Notes under the pieces: generated by a model
Told to the model about the DNA's origin: nothing
The model's database searches: none
Seen by the model: the letters and a program-made list of their open reading frames with translations, nothing else
Program-made: the position numbers and the translations under genes
In this document: positions 8,639 through 16,863 of the stretch, in pieces
Numbering within the stretch: position 1 is the first letter of the stretch
Layout: the number at the start of each line of letters is the position of its first letter
DNA from: Fimbriimonadaceae bacterium
GTDB taxonomy: Bacteria; Armatimonadota; UBA10988
Length of the DNA stretch: 64,000 nucleotides
Reading direction: 5' to 3'
Assembly (NCBI GenBank): GCA_020850355.1
Contig: JADZEX010000030.1
Coordinates: 62,001 to 126,000, forward strand

Positions 8639-9262
8639 ATGCGCCTGGCAGGAGTCGTCGCGTTGCTGGGGTTGTCGACTGTCGTCTTGAGCGGCTGCAA
8701 CAAGTCCGCCGAGGCCCCGACGCCGGCCGGTGAGGCGGCCGCCCCATCGGAGACCGCCGCCCGGCCGGCGACCGAAGCGGCCCCGGCCGGCAGTGAGCCA
8801 CAGGCCCCCGAGCCGGCCCCCGCCCCGCCGAAGTCGCAGGAGCTGACCGAGAAGTCGATCCGCGCGGCGCTGGCGGTCGCCAAAGACCCGCAGCTCAAGC
8901 AGATCGGCGACAACCTGGAAGCCGCCAGCAAGACCTCCCTGGTCCACGGCGCGGCCGCCGCGCAACAGGTGCCCGGCGACGTCGACAAGGTCTTGCAGCA
9001 GCACGGTTTTGCCGACCTTGAGGAGTGGTCGGGCACGCTCAGCAAGCTCTACGCGGTGGCTGCCAAGTTGGGCATCGAGGAGTCCGTGGCGAAGGCCAAG
9101 GCGCAGAGCAAGGGTCTGCCGCCCGAGGCGGCGGCGCAGATGAGCGCGGCGCTGGAGGATTCGCTGAAGCAGGCCGACGCCAGTGTCGAGCAACTCGGCG
9201 GGGCCAGCGCGGCGGAGGTGAAGGCGGTCAAGAAGCTGCTGCCGGAGATTCAGAAGAACTGA
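8639..9262 (+). CDS. Lipoprotein of unknown function
   Basis: This 207-residue protein has a lipoprotein signal (VALLGLSTVVLSGC, lipobox LSGC), an Ala/Pro/Glu-rich linker to about residue 65, then a charged helical domain rich in Lys, Glu and Ala. The domain has heptad-like segments such as LTEKSIRAALAVAK and VKAVKKLLPEIQKN, which could form a helical bundle or coiled coil. The ATG at 8639 follows a strong GGAAGGAGGG site. It is 72 bases after the ceramidase-fold gene and convergent with the next gene. I do not recognise the family. Confidence 0.82.
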   Translation: MRLAGVVALLGLSTVVLSGCNKSAEAPTPAGEAAAPSETAARPATEAAPAGSEPQAPEPAPAPPKSQELTEKSIRAALAVAKDPQLKQIGDNLEAASKTSLVHGAAAAQQVPGDVDKVLQQHGFADLEEWSGTLSKLYAVAAKLGIEESVAKAKAQSKGLPPEAAAQMSAALEDSLKQADASVEQLGGASAAEVKAVKKLLPEIQKN

Positions 9263-9282
9263 AGGCCGGCTCGCGGCGGCGG

Positions 9283-10548
9283 TCAGGTGGTCTGTGACAA
9301 CTCGACCGCCGCCGCAGCGAGCAGTTCGCCAGCCCCGGGCCCGACGCGGCTGGAGCTGATGAAGGTACACTCGTAGCCGCCGCGGGCGTAGGCCTCGCGT
9401 GGGGCGACGTAGCCGACCATGCCGTTGGCGTAACCGAGCACCACCGCCCGGCGTGGGTGGCACTGCTGCTTGATGGCCAGCCCCAGCTCGACGAAGTACT
9501 CGGCGGGAATGCTCAGGAAGTCGACCGGCCCCAGCCGGAGCAACTGGACTTCCGCCGGTTGCGTGCCGCGGTCCCGGATCCGGGCCAGCAACTCGGGCAT
9601 CCCGTCGTCGTAGGCCCGCGGGTCGACGAAGCGCTGCGCCCCGCGGACCGTGCCAGCGATCTCGGCCGGGGTGGGCTCGCGGTAGGGCAACTCAACCCGT
9701 GCGCGGGCGGCGGCGGTCGGCAGGCTGGTCTGCCACTCCAGGCCAGCGAGCACCTCCTGCACGACTCCGGCCAACTGCGCGCCGATCGCCGGCATCGCCA
9801 GCGCTGGTGTGCGCGGGTCGGGGTTGCTGAAGTGCAGATTGCCGGCGGCGCCGTTGAAGAACAGGCAGTGCGGGCAGCCGGCAGCCTGCAGGGCGGCGGC
9901 GAGCTGGCCCGGCCAACCCGCCGAGACCACGCCGTCGCTGCCGTGGTGGGTCGGGTGGCAGGCGTAGTTGACCAGCACGCCGCGCAGCGCGCCGGCCGGC
10001 TCACGGACCGCCAGCACCGCCACTTCGGGATCGATGGGCCCTTCGACCGCCAGGGCGTTGGGGTGGTCGAACCGCCCGTGCGTGCGGACCGTGCCGTCGC
10101 GCTGCAGGACTCGCCGGTTGCGGGCGACGGTACACTCGAAGCCGCTGCCGAACCCGATCTCGGCCGGTCGCAGATCGGCCAGTGCCGCGCCAAAGGTCGG
10201 CAGCAGGCGATCCAGGAACCAGGCGACGTACTCGTCGTCGCGGGGCACCAGGCCGGTCTTGGCGACCGCCGGGCCGGCGTGGGTGTGGGTGGCGCCGACC
10301 AGGACTCGCGCCGCGGGGAAGCCATAGGCGGCCTGCACGCGCTGGCGGATGGTCTCGGCCGTGGTCCAGCGCACCGAGAGGTGGTCGAGCTGCACGAAGG
10401 CCAGCGGCCCGCCCTCGGCTTCGATCACCAGCACCCGGGCGTGCAGCGGGTCGGCGATCTGCGTGGCGCGCTTCTCGACCAGCCAGCCGATGATCAACGA
10501 CCCGAGCGGCGGGGTGATGTCGACCGCCGCCAGACCAGCACGAATCAT
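9283..10548 (-). CDS. Neutral/alkaline ceramidase-fold hydrolase (second copy)
   Basis: This 421-residue paralogue has the same fold: GLAAVDITPPLG near the N-terminus, GATHTHAGPAV, NYACHPTHHG, FNGAAGNLHFSN, IPAEYFVELG and NGMVGYVAPREAYARGGYE. The His, Glu and Tyr zinc ligands are recognisable, but the Ser nucleophile motif of ceramidases is replaced (GAAGNLHF). No signal peptide. Its ATG overlaps the stop of the 142-residue upstream gene by ATGA, so the two are translationally coupled. Such proteins are common in planctomycete-like genomes near glycan genes; substrate unknown. Confidence 0.88.
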   Translation of the reverse strand: MIRAGLAAVDITPPLGSLIIGWLVEKRATQIADPLHARVLVIEAEGGPLAFVQLDHLSVRWTTAETIRQRVQAAYGFPAARVLVGATHTHAGPAVAKTGLVPRDDEYVAWFLDRLLPTFGAALADLRPAEIGFGSGFECTVARNRRVLQRDGTVRTHGRFDHPNALAVEGPIDPEVAVLAVREPAGALRGVLVNYACHPTHHGSDGVVSAGWPGQLAAALQAAGCPHCLFFNGAAGNLHFSNPDPRTPALAMPAIGAQLAGVVQEVLAGLEWQTSLPTAAARARVELPYREPTPAEIAGTVRGAQRFVDPRAYDDGMPELLARIRDRGTQPAEVQLLRLGPVDFLSIPAEYFVELGLAIKQQCHPRRAVVLGYANGMVGYVAPREAYARGGYECTFISSSRVGPGAGELLAAAAVELSQTT

Positions 10549-10973
10549 GGCCGGAGTCCTCCTGCCGCATCGGGCACGACCTGCTGCACCTCGCCCTGCA
10601 ACAGCTCCAGCAGCCCGCAGGCCGCCACCTCGTCGAGTCCCGGCGGATCGCCCGGATGCCAGCGGAAGCTGAGGTCGCTGAGCCAGGCCTGCACGAGCGT
10701 CAGCAGATAGCGGTCGGCGACTCGCGCGACGCGGTCACCCGCGGCGTAGCGGCCAGCCAGGGCGGCGACCGGCAAGGCCAGGCAGCGCTGGCCGTGCTGC
10801 TCCAGCAGCAGGCCCGCGGCGGTTAGGCGCAAGCCGTAGGGTGCGGGCGGGTTGGGCCGCGCCCGCGGATCGCCGTCGGGAGCCAGGTTCACGCTCAGCA
10901 GCGGCTCGTCCTGCGGCCCGACCAGAGCCAGGCAGAGCTGCTCACACGGCGCCAGGCCGCCCACACTGGGCAT
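10545..10973 (-). CDS. Hypothetical protein coupled to the ceramidase-fold gene
   Basis: This 142-residue protein has no recognisable motif. It is neutral, Leu/Ala-rich, without signal peptide or membrane segments, with several Gly-Pro turns and a C-terminal helix (ACGLLELLQGEVQQVV). Its coding status is supported by the ATGA overlap with the downstream ceramidase-fold gene and by the lack of a competing gene. Function unknown. Confidence 0.6.
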   Translation of the reverse strand: MPSVGGLAPCEQLCLALVGPQDEPLLSVNLAPDGDPRARPNPPAPYGLRLTAAGLLLEQHGQRCLALPVAALAGRYAAGDRVARVADRYLLTLVQAWLSDLSFRWHPGDPPGLDEVAACGLLELLQGEVQQVVPDAAGGLRP

Positions 10974-11098
10974 CGCTGCGTACCTCGTCCTGGCGCCATG
11001 ATACTACGGGCAGGAGGTTTCGCGGCACGGGAGCCGAACCGCTGGCCCAGGTGTTACAGACAGGTAGCCACGGCCGGGCTGCGAGCCACCGGGGCGAC

Positions 11099-11128
11099 TT
11101 GCCGATCCGCTGAGGTCGCCGCTATCAT
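11099..11128 (+). promoter_or_regulatory. Promoter for the 11.2-12.0 kb unit
   Basis: TTGCCG (11099-11104) and TATCAT (11123-11128) are spaced by 18 bases, 34 bases before the GTG start at 11162. It stands in the divergent gap next to the 10545-10973 gene. Confidence 0.5.
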
Positions 11129-11161
11129 GGAACGCATGGGATCCGACGGAGGAGGGCCGCA

Positions 11162-11677
11162 GTGACCGGGAAGAGCTGCTCCGCAGGCTGCCTGGCGTTG
11201 TTCGGCGCCTTCTTCCTGTTCTGTGGGCTGTACAACCTGTTCAGCGAGCTGGCCGTGGGCCTGTTCCTGGCGTTCTTCGGCGCGGTGCCACTGCTCGGGG
11301 CGTGGTCGCTGCTGAAGTCCGACCGCGCCGACAACGCGGCGCGGGTGCAGCGGGTCCGCCAGCACAAAGAACGGGCGCTGCTGCAGGCGGCGGCCCAGAA
11401 CCATGGGGTGTTGACCCCGGCGATGGCGGCGATGAGCGGGGTGGTGACGGTCGCCGAGGCGAAGACGCTGCTTGACGAGTTGGCCGGCGCCGGCTTCTGT
11501 GCCGTCGACTCCGACGCCAACGGCAACCTGCACTACCGCTTCGACTTCGGCCAGAGCGCCAGCGTCAGCGGCGGGGCGAACCTCTCGCCGGAGCAGTGGG
11601 TGACGGCGATGTCGCAGCGGCGGATGACCGGCGACGCCGCGGCTGCGGGCACGGTCAGCAACTTGGGAGATCGGTAG
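11162..11677 (+). CDS. Two-TM membrane protein with winged-helix-like C-terminal domain
   Basis: This 171-residue protein starts at GTG after GGAGGAGGG. Residues 8-52 form two adjacent transmembrane helices (CLALFGAFFLFCGLYNLF; VGLFLAFFGAVPLLGAW). The cytoplasmic part has a segment resembling a small winged-helix domain (NHGVLTPAMAAMSGVV to GFCAVDSDANGNLHYRF), as found in many uncharacterised membrane-tethered proteins, followed by a Gly/Ser-rich tail. DNA binding is possible but unproven. The next gene (DUF971) starts 6 bases after its TAG stop, so they share a transcript. Confidence 0.7.
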   Translation: MTGKSCSAGCLALFGAFFLFCGLYNLFSELAVGLFLAFFGAVPLLGAWSLLKSDRADNAARVQRVRQHKERALLQAAAQNHGVLTPAMAAMSGVVTVAEAKTLLDELAGAGFCAVDSDANGNLHYRFDFGQSASVSGGANLSPEQWVTAMSQRRMTGDAAAAGTVSNLGDR

Positions 11678-11683
11678 TCGTCG

Positions 11684-12007
11684 ATGTCTTCCGCAAGCTA
11701 TCCAGTGGACCTGGCGGTCAGCCGCCAACAGGGCACCTGCACCATCACCTGGCAGGACCAGCGCGTCGCGGTGCTGGCGCTGCTCGATCTACGTAAGCTC
11801 TGCCCCTGCGCCACGTGCAACGAGCAGCGCGCCAACACCTCACCGCTGCAGGTCTTCAGCGGCCCGTTGCCGACGGCCGAGCTGCAGGCGCTGGAGGCGG
11901 TCGGGGGCTACGCGGTGCGCTTCCGGTGGGCCGACGGCCACGACGCCGGGATCTACAGCTTCACCTACCTGCGCGAGCTTTGCGAGCGGCAGGGTTGGGC
12001 TTCGTGA
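11684..12007 (+). CDS. DUF971 (GBBH-like N-terminal) protein
   Basis: This 107-residue protein is a stand-alone DUF971 domain. It has the family hallmarks: an N-terminal beta-sandwich with LLDLRKLCPCATCNEQR (the CPCAxC motif), a core GYAVRFRWADGHDAGIYSFTYLRELC, and conserved Cys and His pairs. The same domain occurs at the N-terminus of gamma-butyrobetaine hydroxylase and fused to Mrp/ApbC Fe-S carrier proteins, and probably binds zinc or iron. It is cotranscribed with the two-TM protein. Role unknown; Fe-S metabolism is a guess from the family. Confidence 0.85.
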   Translation: MSSASYPVDLAVSRQQGTCTITWQDQRVAVLALLDLRKLCPCATCNEQRANTSPLQVFSGPLPTAELQALEAVGGYAVRFRWADGHDAGIYSFTYLRELCERQGWAS

Positions 12008-12098
12008 CATCTTCCTGACGACTCCAGGTCAGGTCGCCCCCGCGACTGTGGTATGGAGTGCCGTACAATAGCAGCAGGTGCGCCGGAGTTGTGACCGC

Positions 12099-12293
12099 AT
12101 GGGCGGCAAGGTCGAGAACATCATCTGGGGCGTGGCCGGGGCCATGATCCTTGTTTGGCTGGTCGCCTGGCACAAAGGCGCCGGCATCTGGGTCCATGCC
12201 CTGCTGTTCACAGGCGTCTTGCTAATCCTGTTCGACCTGGTCGTTCAGAAGCGCGACGCTGCGCCTCAGCGGCGGCCCCGCCGGCTGCCCTGA
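12099..12293 (+). CDS. Small two-TM membrane protein (DUF5670/lmo0937-like)
   Basis: This 64-residue protein has two hydrophobic helices (IIWGVAGAMILVWLVAW and VHALLFTGVLLILFDLVV) with a short charged tail rich in Arg. The pattern Trp-Leu-Val...Ile-Trp-Val-His-Ala-Leu-Leu resembles small DUF5670 membrane proteins. The ATG at 12099 has GGAG at 12084-12087. A TACAAT -10-like box lies upstream at 12064-12069, without a clear -35. It is convergent with lptA. Role unknown. Confidence 0.55.
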   Translation: MGGKVENIIWGVAGAMILVWLVAWHKGAGIWVHALLFTGVLLILFDLVVQKRDAAPQRRPRRLP

Positions 12294-12311
12294 GCGGTCC
12301 CACCGGCAGCC

Positions 12312-13397
12312 CTACCCGGGCGCGGCAGGCGCCGGCGCGGCGGGTGCGCCGGGAGCCGGCTCGGCGGTCGGCGTGGTGGGTGGTGCTGGCTGGGAGTTGT
12401 TGTCCGGCACCGCGGGGGGACTGGTCGGTTGGCCTGGCGCCGCGTCGTCCTCGTCCAGATTCACGATCACCTGCTTGACGTTGTACCACTGCGACGAGTC
12501 CTGGTCGACGAACAGCCGGCAGACCTCGGCTACCACCTTCTGGCCGTCGTCGTCCTCGCCCTGCACTCCGCCGACCAGGTCCAAGACGTCGCCGGTCTCG
12601 GTCTCGCCGTCCTCGAAGTCGTAGAACGTCGCCATGCCCGCGGTGCCGCGGCGGGTCGCCTGCTCGAAGCGGATGGTCGTCTGCGGCAGCCGCGCCTGCG
12701 CCACCGCCTTCTTGTCGCCGGTGCGGTACCAGTAGGTCAGCCGGTCGCAGAACAGCGTCGTGGTGTCGGTCTTCGCCTTCTCCAGCTTGTCGGCGTCGGC
12801 AGCGGGGTCCTCGGGCGGGTCGTGGACCACCACCACCTTGCCATCGACGACGGCGCGCTTCTCCTTCGTGAAGACGTAGGCGATGTCGCCGGTGATCGTG
12901 TTCTCGGGAGTCGCGATCAGATCCAGGCCGTCTTTCTTGCTGAGCTTGCCGGTCAGGATCTTGAGGTCGCCGGTGAGCGTCGCGATGCCCGTCTTGTCGC
13001 CGCTGTAGTCGATCGCGTTGCAGATCAGGATCAACTCGTCGTCGGGAATCACCATCTGCAGCTTGCCCCGCGCCACGACGCTGTTCTCGGGGCCCTTGGT
13101 CTTGACGATGCTGGTCGGGTCCAGAACGTTGATGAAGGCGCGCTTGCGCTCCTTGGTAGGCTTGCCGGGGGCAGTCCGCTCCGGCTCCGGCGCTGCCTTG
13201 GCGTCGGCTGGCGGGGGCTGCAGGGCGGGTGGCGTCGCCCCCTCCGGGGGCTTGGCCCCGTCGCCGGGTTTCGCCGCGCCGGCCGGGGCGTCGCCGATGG
13301 TCTGGTTGTTGTTCGACGAGTTGCCCGCCGGGGCAGCGGGCTCGTCGGCCGCCAGGGCCAGCGTCGCACACCAGAGCAGCCAGATCGCCGTTCGCAT
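12312..13397 (-). CDS. lptA: LptA/OstA-like periplasmic protein
   Basis: This 361-residue exported protein has a signal peptide (AIWLLWCATLALA), a Pro/Ala/Asn-rich linker to about residue 85, then an OstA/LptA-type beta-jellyroll (VVARGKLQMVIPDDELILICNAI; ENTITGDIAYVFT; DTTTLFCDRLTYWYRTG; AGMATFYDFEDGET). In diderms LptA bridges the periplasm and carries LPS from LptC to LptD. The sequence is about twice the usual length because of low-complexity ends, including a C-terminal Pro/Ala tail. It starts 14 bases after the LptC-like stop. Assignment rests on the OstA pattern and context. Confidence 0.75.
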   Translation of the reverse strand: MRTAIWLLWCATLALAADEPAAPAGNSSNNNQTIGDAPAGAAKPGDGAKPPEGATPPALQPPPADAKAAPEPERTAPGKPTKERKRAFINVLDPTSIVKTKGPENSVVARGKLQMVIPDDELILICNAIDYSGDKTGIATLTGDLKILTGKLSKKDGLDLIATPENTITGDIAYVFTKEKRAVVDGKVVVVHDPPEDPAADADKLEKAKTDTTTLFCDRLTYWYRTGDKKAVAQARLPQTTIRFEQATRRGTAGMATFYDFEDGETETGDVLDLVGGVQGEDDDGQKVVAEVCRLFVDQDSSQWYNVKQVIVNLDEDDAAPGQPTSPPAVPDNNSQPAPPTTPTAEPAPGAPAAPAPAAPG

Positions 13398-13411
13398 CGC
13401 GCTCTCCCGCC

Positions 13412-14932
13412 TTACCGTCGGCCCAACTCGGCCGCCTCGCCGCGCAACAGGATCTCCGCCGCGGCCGGCGCCTCCAGCGACATCTCTTCGGTTCGCAGAT
13501 CGTACGTCAGCCGGACGCAGCGGACCTTCTCACCGTCCTTGTTGGACAGCCGCACATTACCACTCAAATCGAGTTGCTCGCGCTCGTGATCGAACCCAAT
13601 CCGATTGGCCGTGCCCCGCCGGTCGGTCTGCCGGAAGCGCGGACTGCCGGTCAGCAACGAGGCGCGCCGGCCAGCCTGCCAAACGTGTTCGAGCCGCTCG
13701 CTCTGCAGATCGACGGGCCGCTCAGCGGCGGCGTTCCGGCCACTGCCGGGCCGCGAGGTGTAGCGCAGCGTGACGCGCCCCCGGAGCACCGCCGACTCGC
13801 CCTCCAGGTCCAGCTCGGCCCGGTCGCCTGCGCCGCTGGCCTGGCCCGACCGGAAGCGCACCCGCCCGCCAGCGCTGGCGCTGCGACGGCCGGCCGGGTA
13901 CCGGTAGACCAGCCACGGCGCCGTCAACTCGAAGGTGTCGCTACCCGGCGCCCGCCGCTGCAGGCTGACCGGACCCCGGAAGTCGGCCCGCTTGGCGCTG
14001 GTCGCAATGCTGACCTCCGGCGCGGTCAGGTCGGTGGTCGGATCACTGAGCCGCACGCCGCCGCTGGCGGTGATGCGGCGGGCCGCAGCGCCGCTGTAAA
14101 CGGCCTGCTCGCAGCGCACCTCGACGCGGTCACCCGGCACCCGGACGACCACCTGCCGCTGCACCAGCAGCCCGCCGCTGCGGCCGTTGATGATCAGCAG
14201 GCCGTGCGGCCCGACCTCCAGCAGCACCCGTTTGTCGGCCCCGCTGCGGCCGCCGGTCAGCTCGAATGACCCGAGCAGCGCCAGCCGGGCTGGGCCACGC
14301 AAGGTCAGCCGGACCTGCGCCAGGTCGCCCTCGGCCGAAGCCGACTCGAGGGTGTGCGCAGCGTAACGCGCCTGCACCGCGTCGGGCAGCTCGAAGCGCT
14401 GCTGCCGCGGCCAGTAGAACAGCCGCGCGGTGTTGATCTGCGCGGGCGGCGCGGCGGGAGTGGCCGGATCCAGCCATTCCAGTTGACTCACGCCCCGCGC
14501 CACCATCTTGCCCTCGGCCTCGAACCAGTAGACCGCCCCGGCCCGGAACGAGAGGCCGCGCTTGGCTCGCACTTGCACGTTGCCCCGCACGCCGAGGTTC
14601 TGCGAGCGCGCCTCGTAGCGCGCGAGGTCGGCGACAATCTCGACTTCGGGCGACCCGGCCGAGAGGTAGACCCCGCGGGTCAGTTCGTGGATCAGGTAGT
14701 CGCCGGAGTCGAGCACGTCGACCCGCTTGCCGCGCAGCTCCCAGGCGATCTCGCCGCTCTTCAGGCGAACCCGCTCGACGTGATCGTGGAGGACCATCGC
14801 GGGGCGCCCGGTGGCGGCTGGCGCGCTGGCGGGCGCGGCCGCCTGGCTGGCCCGGGTCTGCACCCAGACCAGCGCCAGCAGCAGCGGGCCGACACTCCCG
14901 GTAACCAGCAGCAGCCAGCGCCGCGAGCGCAT
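13412..14932 (-). CDS. lptC: LptC-like protein extended by OstA-type repeats
   Basis: This 506-residue protein has an N-terminal membrane anchor (RWLLLVTGSVGPLLLALVWV), then an LptC-like domain (GEIAWELRGKRVDVLDSGDY; GVYLSAGSPEVEIVADLARY; LGVRGNVQVRAKRGLSFRAG). Several more OstA-like strand repeats follow (QVVVRVPGDRVEVRCEQAVY; GDRAELDLEGESAVLRGRVT; GFDHEREQLDLSGNVRLS). Normal LptC is about 190 residues, so this is LptC fused to an LptA/OstA-like array. I chose the ATG at 14932 before the signal anchor. It precedes the LptA-like gene by 14 bases, as in lipopolysaccharide export loci. Confidence 0.72.
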   Translation of the reverse strand: MRSRRWLLLVTGSVGPLLLALVWVQTRASQAAAPASAPAATGRPAMVLHDHVERVRLKSGEIAWELRGKRVDVLDSGDYLIHELTRGVYLSAGSPEVEIVADLARYEARSQNLGVRGNVQVRAKRGLSFRAGAVYWFEAEGKMVARGVSQLEWLDPATPAAPPAQINTARLFYWPRQQRFELPDAVQARYAAHTLESASAEGDLAQVRLTLRGPARLALLGSFELTGGRSGADKRVLLEVGPHGLLIINGRSGGLLVQRQVVVRVPGDRVEVRCEQAVYSGAAARRITASGGVRLSDPTTDLTAPEVSIATSAKRADFRGPVSLQRRAPGSDTFELTAPWLVYRYPAGRRSASAGGRVRFRSGQASGAGDRAELDLEGESAVLRGRVTLRYTSRPGSGRNAAAERPVDLQSERLEHVWQAGRRASLLTGSPRFRQTDRRGTANRIGFDHEREQLDLSGNVRLSNKDGEKVRCVRLTYDLRTEEMSLEAPAAAEILLRGEAAELGRR

Positions 14933-15086
14933 CGCACCGCCCCAGGGCCGGTCGCCAGCGGCCCCCAAACCAGATGCCGCGGGGCACCAGACGCGTACTG
15001 CGCCGGGCCGCCGCGGCACCCGCAATGACCTCACCAGGCACCCCGCGACAGCCGGCCGAGCGGCCGCCTCAGGACGCCAGCCGACC

Positions 15087-15524
15087 TCAGAGCGAGTCGA
15101 AGTCCGGCGGGGGCGGCGGCTGCGTGATGTCGCCGACGCTGCCACCCGAGGGCTGCATCTGCACGTTCTGGGTGGTCTGAGCGGTGTTGGTGATGTCGAC
15201 GGCGACGGTGGTGAAGCCGGTGGCCGTGAACGTCATCGTGATCGTGCCGGTGTTCGGCAGACCGCTCAGGGTGTAGTTGCCGTCGCTGGTGGTGGTCGTG
15301 GTCTGCCCCGCAGCAGCCACGGCGACGCCGTTCAGCGCCGCGCCGGTCAGGGCGTTGGTAACCCGGCCGCTGATAGCGCGGGTGCCGCCGCCGCCACCGC
15401 CGCCACCGCCGCCACCGCCGCCGCCACCCCCACCGCCGCCGCCGCAGGCGACCAGCAGCATGGCCGCGGTCAGGGCGCCCAACAGCGCCAGCCGCCGCAA
15501 CTTCTTACCGCACCGCTCAAGCAT
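15087..15524 (-). CDS. Poly-Gly lipoprotein with carboxypeptidase-regulatory-like domain
   Basis: This 145-residue lipoprotein starts at the ATG at 15524 behind AGGAGG. The signal ends with lipobox LVAC, and the Cys is followed by 20 consecutive Gly residues that form a flexible surface tether. Next comes one CarboxypepD_reg-like beta-sandwich (SGRVTNALTGAALNGVAV; TTTTTSDGNYTLSGLP) and an Asp/Pro tail. These domains are typical surface adhesion or scaffold modules. It is the last gene of the exported-protein operon, but it also has its own likely promoter at 15586-15615. Role unknown. Confidence 0.85.
   Translation of the reverse strand: MLERCGKKLRRLALLGALTAAMLLVACGGGGGGGGGGGGGGGGGGGGTRAISGRVTNALTGAALNGVAVAAAGQTTTTTSDGNYTLSGLPNTGTITMTFTATGFTTVAVDITNTAQTTQNVQMQPSGGSVGDITQPPPPPDFDSL
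15384..15443 (-). repeat. Trinucleotide CCG/CCA tract encoding 20 Gly
   Basis: Sixty bases of near-perfect GGC/GGT codons directly follow the lipobox Cys codon at 15444-15446. Because the unit is three bases, changes in copy number would alter tether length without a frameshift. Confidence 0.9.
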
Positions 15525-15585
15525 GCTCTCGTCCTCCTGGGCGTGCTGAGGAACTGATCGCCCCCACGGCCTGGGGGCCGTCGGG

Positions 15586-15615
15586 ATTGTAGCACATCCG
15601 CCCTTCGCATCGCAA
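15586..15615 (-). promoter_or_regulatory. Promoter for the poly-Gly lipoprotein gene
   Basis: On the complement, TTGCGA (15610-15615) and TACAAT (15586-15591) are separated by 18 bases. A GCCCCC/GGGGGC hairpin (15560-15578) lies between it and the start codon and could act on the leader. Confidence 0.5.
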
Positions 15616-15637
15616 CTGACGTCCACCGCGCCGGCCC

Positions 15638-16861
15638 CTAACCCGTCTGCAGGGTCAGGTCAACCTGCGTCCGCAGATCCTGTGACAAGACCGCCACCCC
15701 CGCTCGCTGACCGGTCGCGCCGGCGGCGGTCGCGGTGATGGTGTAGGTGCCCACTGGCAGGAACAGGCGGTACCGGCCGTCGCTGCCGGTGGTCGTCCGA
15801 GCCGCCTCGGTCTCACCGACCATCGCCCGCACCAGGGCCCCGGCGACGGGTCCACCGGTTGGGAGTCTCACGATCCCGAAAACGTTGCCGGGAACTTCCG
15901 CTGGGGGCGTCAAGAGCGCCACGATCCGCACCGGCAGGCTGGCCGTTTGGCCCTGCGAGGTGGCCCGAATGGTGCCCTCACCACCCGCCACGCCAGCGGT
16001 GAACAGCCCGCCGGCGGTGACCGTGCCGAGCGCCGTCGGGATCACCTCCCAGGTCGCCGTGGCCGCCGTGGTGTTGCCGCTGATGTCCCGCACGAAAGCC
16101 CGGAACTGGCGCTGCGTGCCAGCCTCGACCTGCACTGGATTACCGGTCGGCGTGATCGACAAGCCGACCACGCTGCCGACCGTCACGACCGTCGCCGTGG
16201 CGACCGGCGCCAGCCCGACGCGGGCCTCGAGGGTGGCCGTCCCGGCCGACCGCCCGGTGAAGACGCCGGTCCGCGTGACGCTGCCGGTGGTGCCGACCAG
16301 CCGCCAATCGACCAGCACGTTGGGCACCGGGTCGTTGAAGAAGTCGATCGCGCTGGCCGTGAAGGTGGTCGACTCGCCGGCCAGCACGCTCGCCTCGCCC
16401 GGCGTGATCTCGACCCGCTGGATCGGCCGCACCACCAGCAGGGGCACCTGCAGCTCCAGGCCGGCGGAGGTCTCCCGGACCACCAGCGCGCCGACCAGGC
16501 CCTCTTCGGCGTCGGCGCCGACCGTCAGCTCGCCCGCGGCGCTGACTGCGGCGAAGCGCCGCGCCAGCTCGTCGGCGCTGAGGTTGAGCGCCTGCAGGCT
16601 GGCCGGTGGGACCACGGTGTAGGTGTAGGCCGGGGTCGTGACGTTGGTCACGGCCGGCACGAAGGTCAGGCTCTGTTCGGCTTCGACCGACGCCTGGTTG
16701 GGCGTCACGCTGAGCGTGCGAGTGACGCTGCCACCACCCCCGCCGCCGCCCCCGCCGTTGTTGTTGTCGCCGCCCCCCCCGCCGCCGCCTCCGCTGCAGG
16801 CGGCCAGGGCCAGCACCAGCAACGCGCCGCCCGCCGTGCCGAGCCGTCGTGTCAGCTTCAT
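15638..16861 (-). CDS. Surface lipoprotein with Ig-like domains
   Basis: This 407-residue lipoprotein has signal peptide GGALLVLALAACSGG with the lipidation Cys in LAAC. Two poly-Gly blocks separated by DNNN follow. Then several Big-type/Ig-like repeats appear (VTRTLSVTPNQASVEAEQ; RVEITPGEASVLAGESTTF; GLSITPTGNPVQVEAGTQ), and a C-terminal CarboxypepD_reg-like domain (NVFGIVRLPTGGPVAGALV; YRLFLPVGTYTITATAAG). The ATG at 16861 has GGAG 8 bases upstream; a GTG at 16867 overlapping the upstream stop is an alternative. It is coupled to the giant exported protein gene and probably forms part of the same surface assembly. Confidence 0.85.
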   Translation of the reverse strand: MKLTRRLGTAGGALLVLALAACSGGGGGGGGDNNNGGGGGGGGGSVTRTLSVTPNQASVEAEQSLTFVPAVTNVTTPAYTYTVVPPASLQALNLSADELARRFAAVSAAGELTVGADAEEGLVGALVVRETSAGLELQVPLLVVRPIQRVEITPGEASVLAGESTTFTASAIDFFNDPVPNVLVDWRLVGTTGSVTRTGVFTGRSAGTATLEARVGLAPVATATVVTVGSVVGLSITPTGNPVQVEAGTQRQFRAFVRDISGNTTAATATWEVIPTALGTVTAGGLFTAGVAGGEGTIRATSQGQTASLPVRIVALLTPPAEVPGNVFGIVRLPTGGPVAGALVRAMVGETEAARTTTGSDGRYRLFLPVGTYTITATAAGATGQRAGVAVLSQDLRTQVDLTLQTG

Positions 16862-16863
16862 CT

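Noticed and set aside
7115-9463. Long minus-strand open frame across the ceramidase-fold and lipoprotein genes
   Set aside because: No motif or coherent protein features; the plus-strand genes have start sites, ribosome sites and family signatures.
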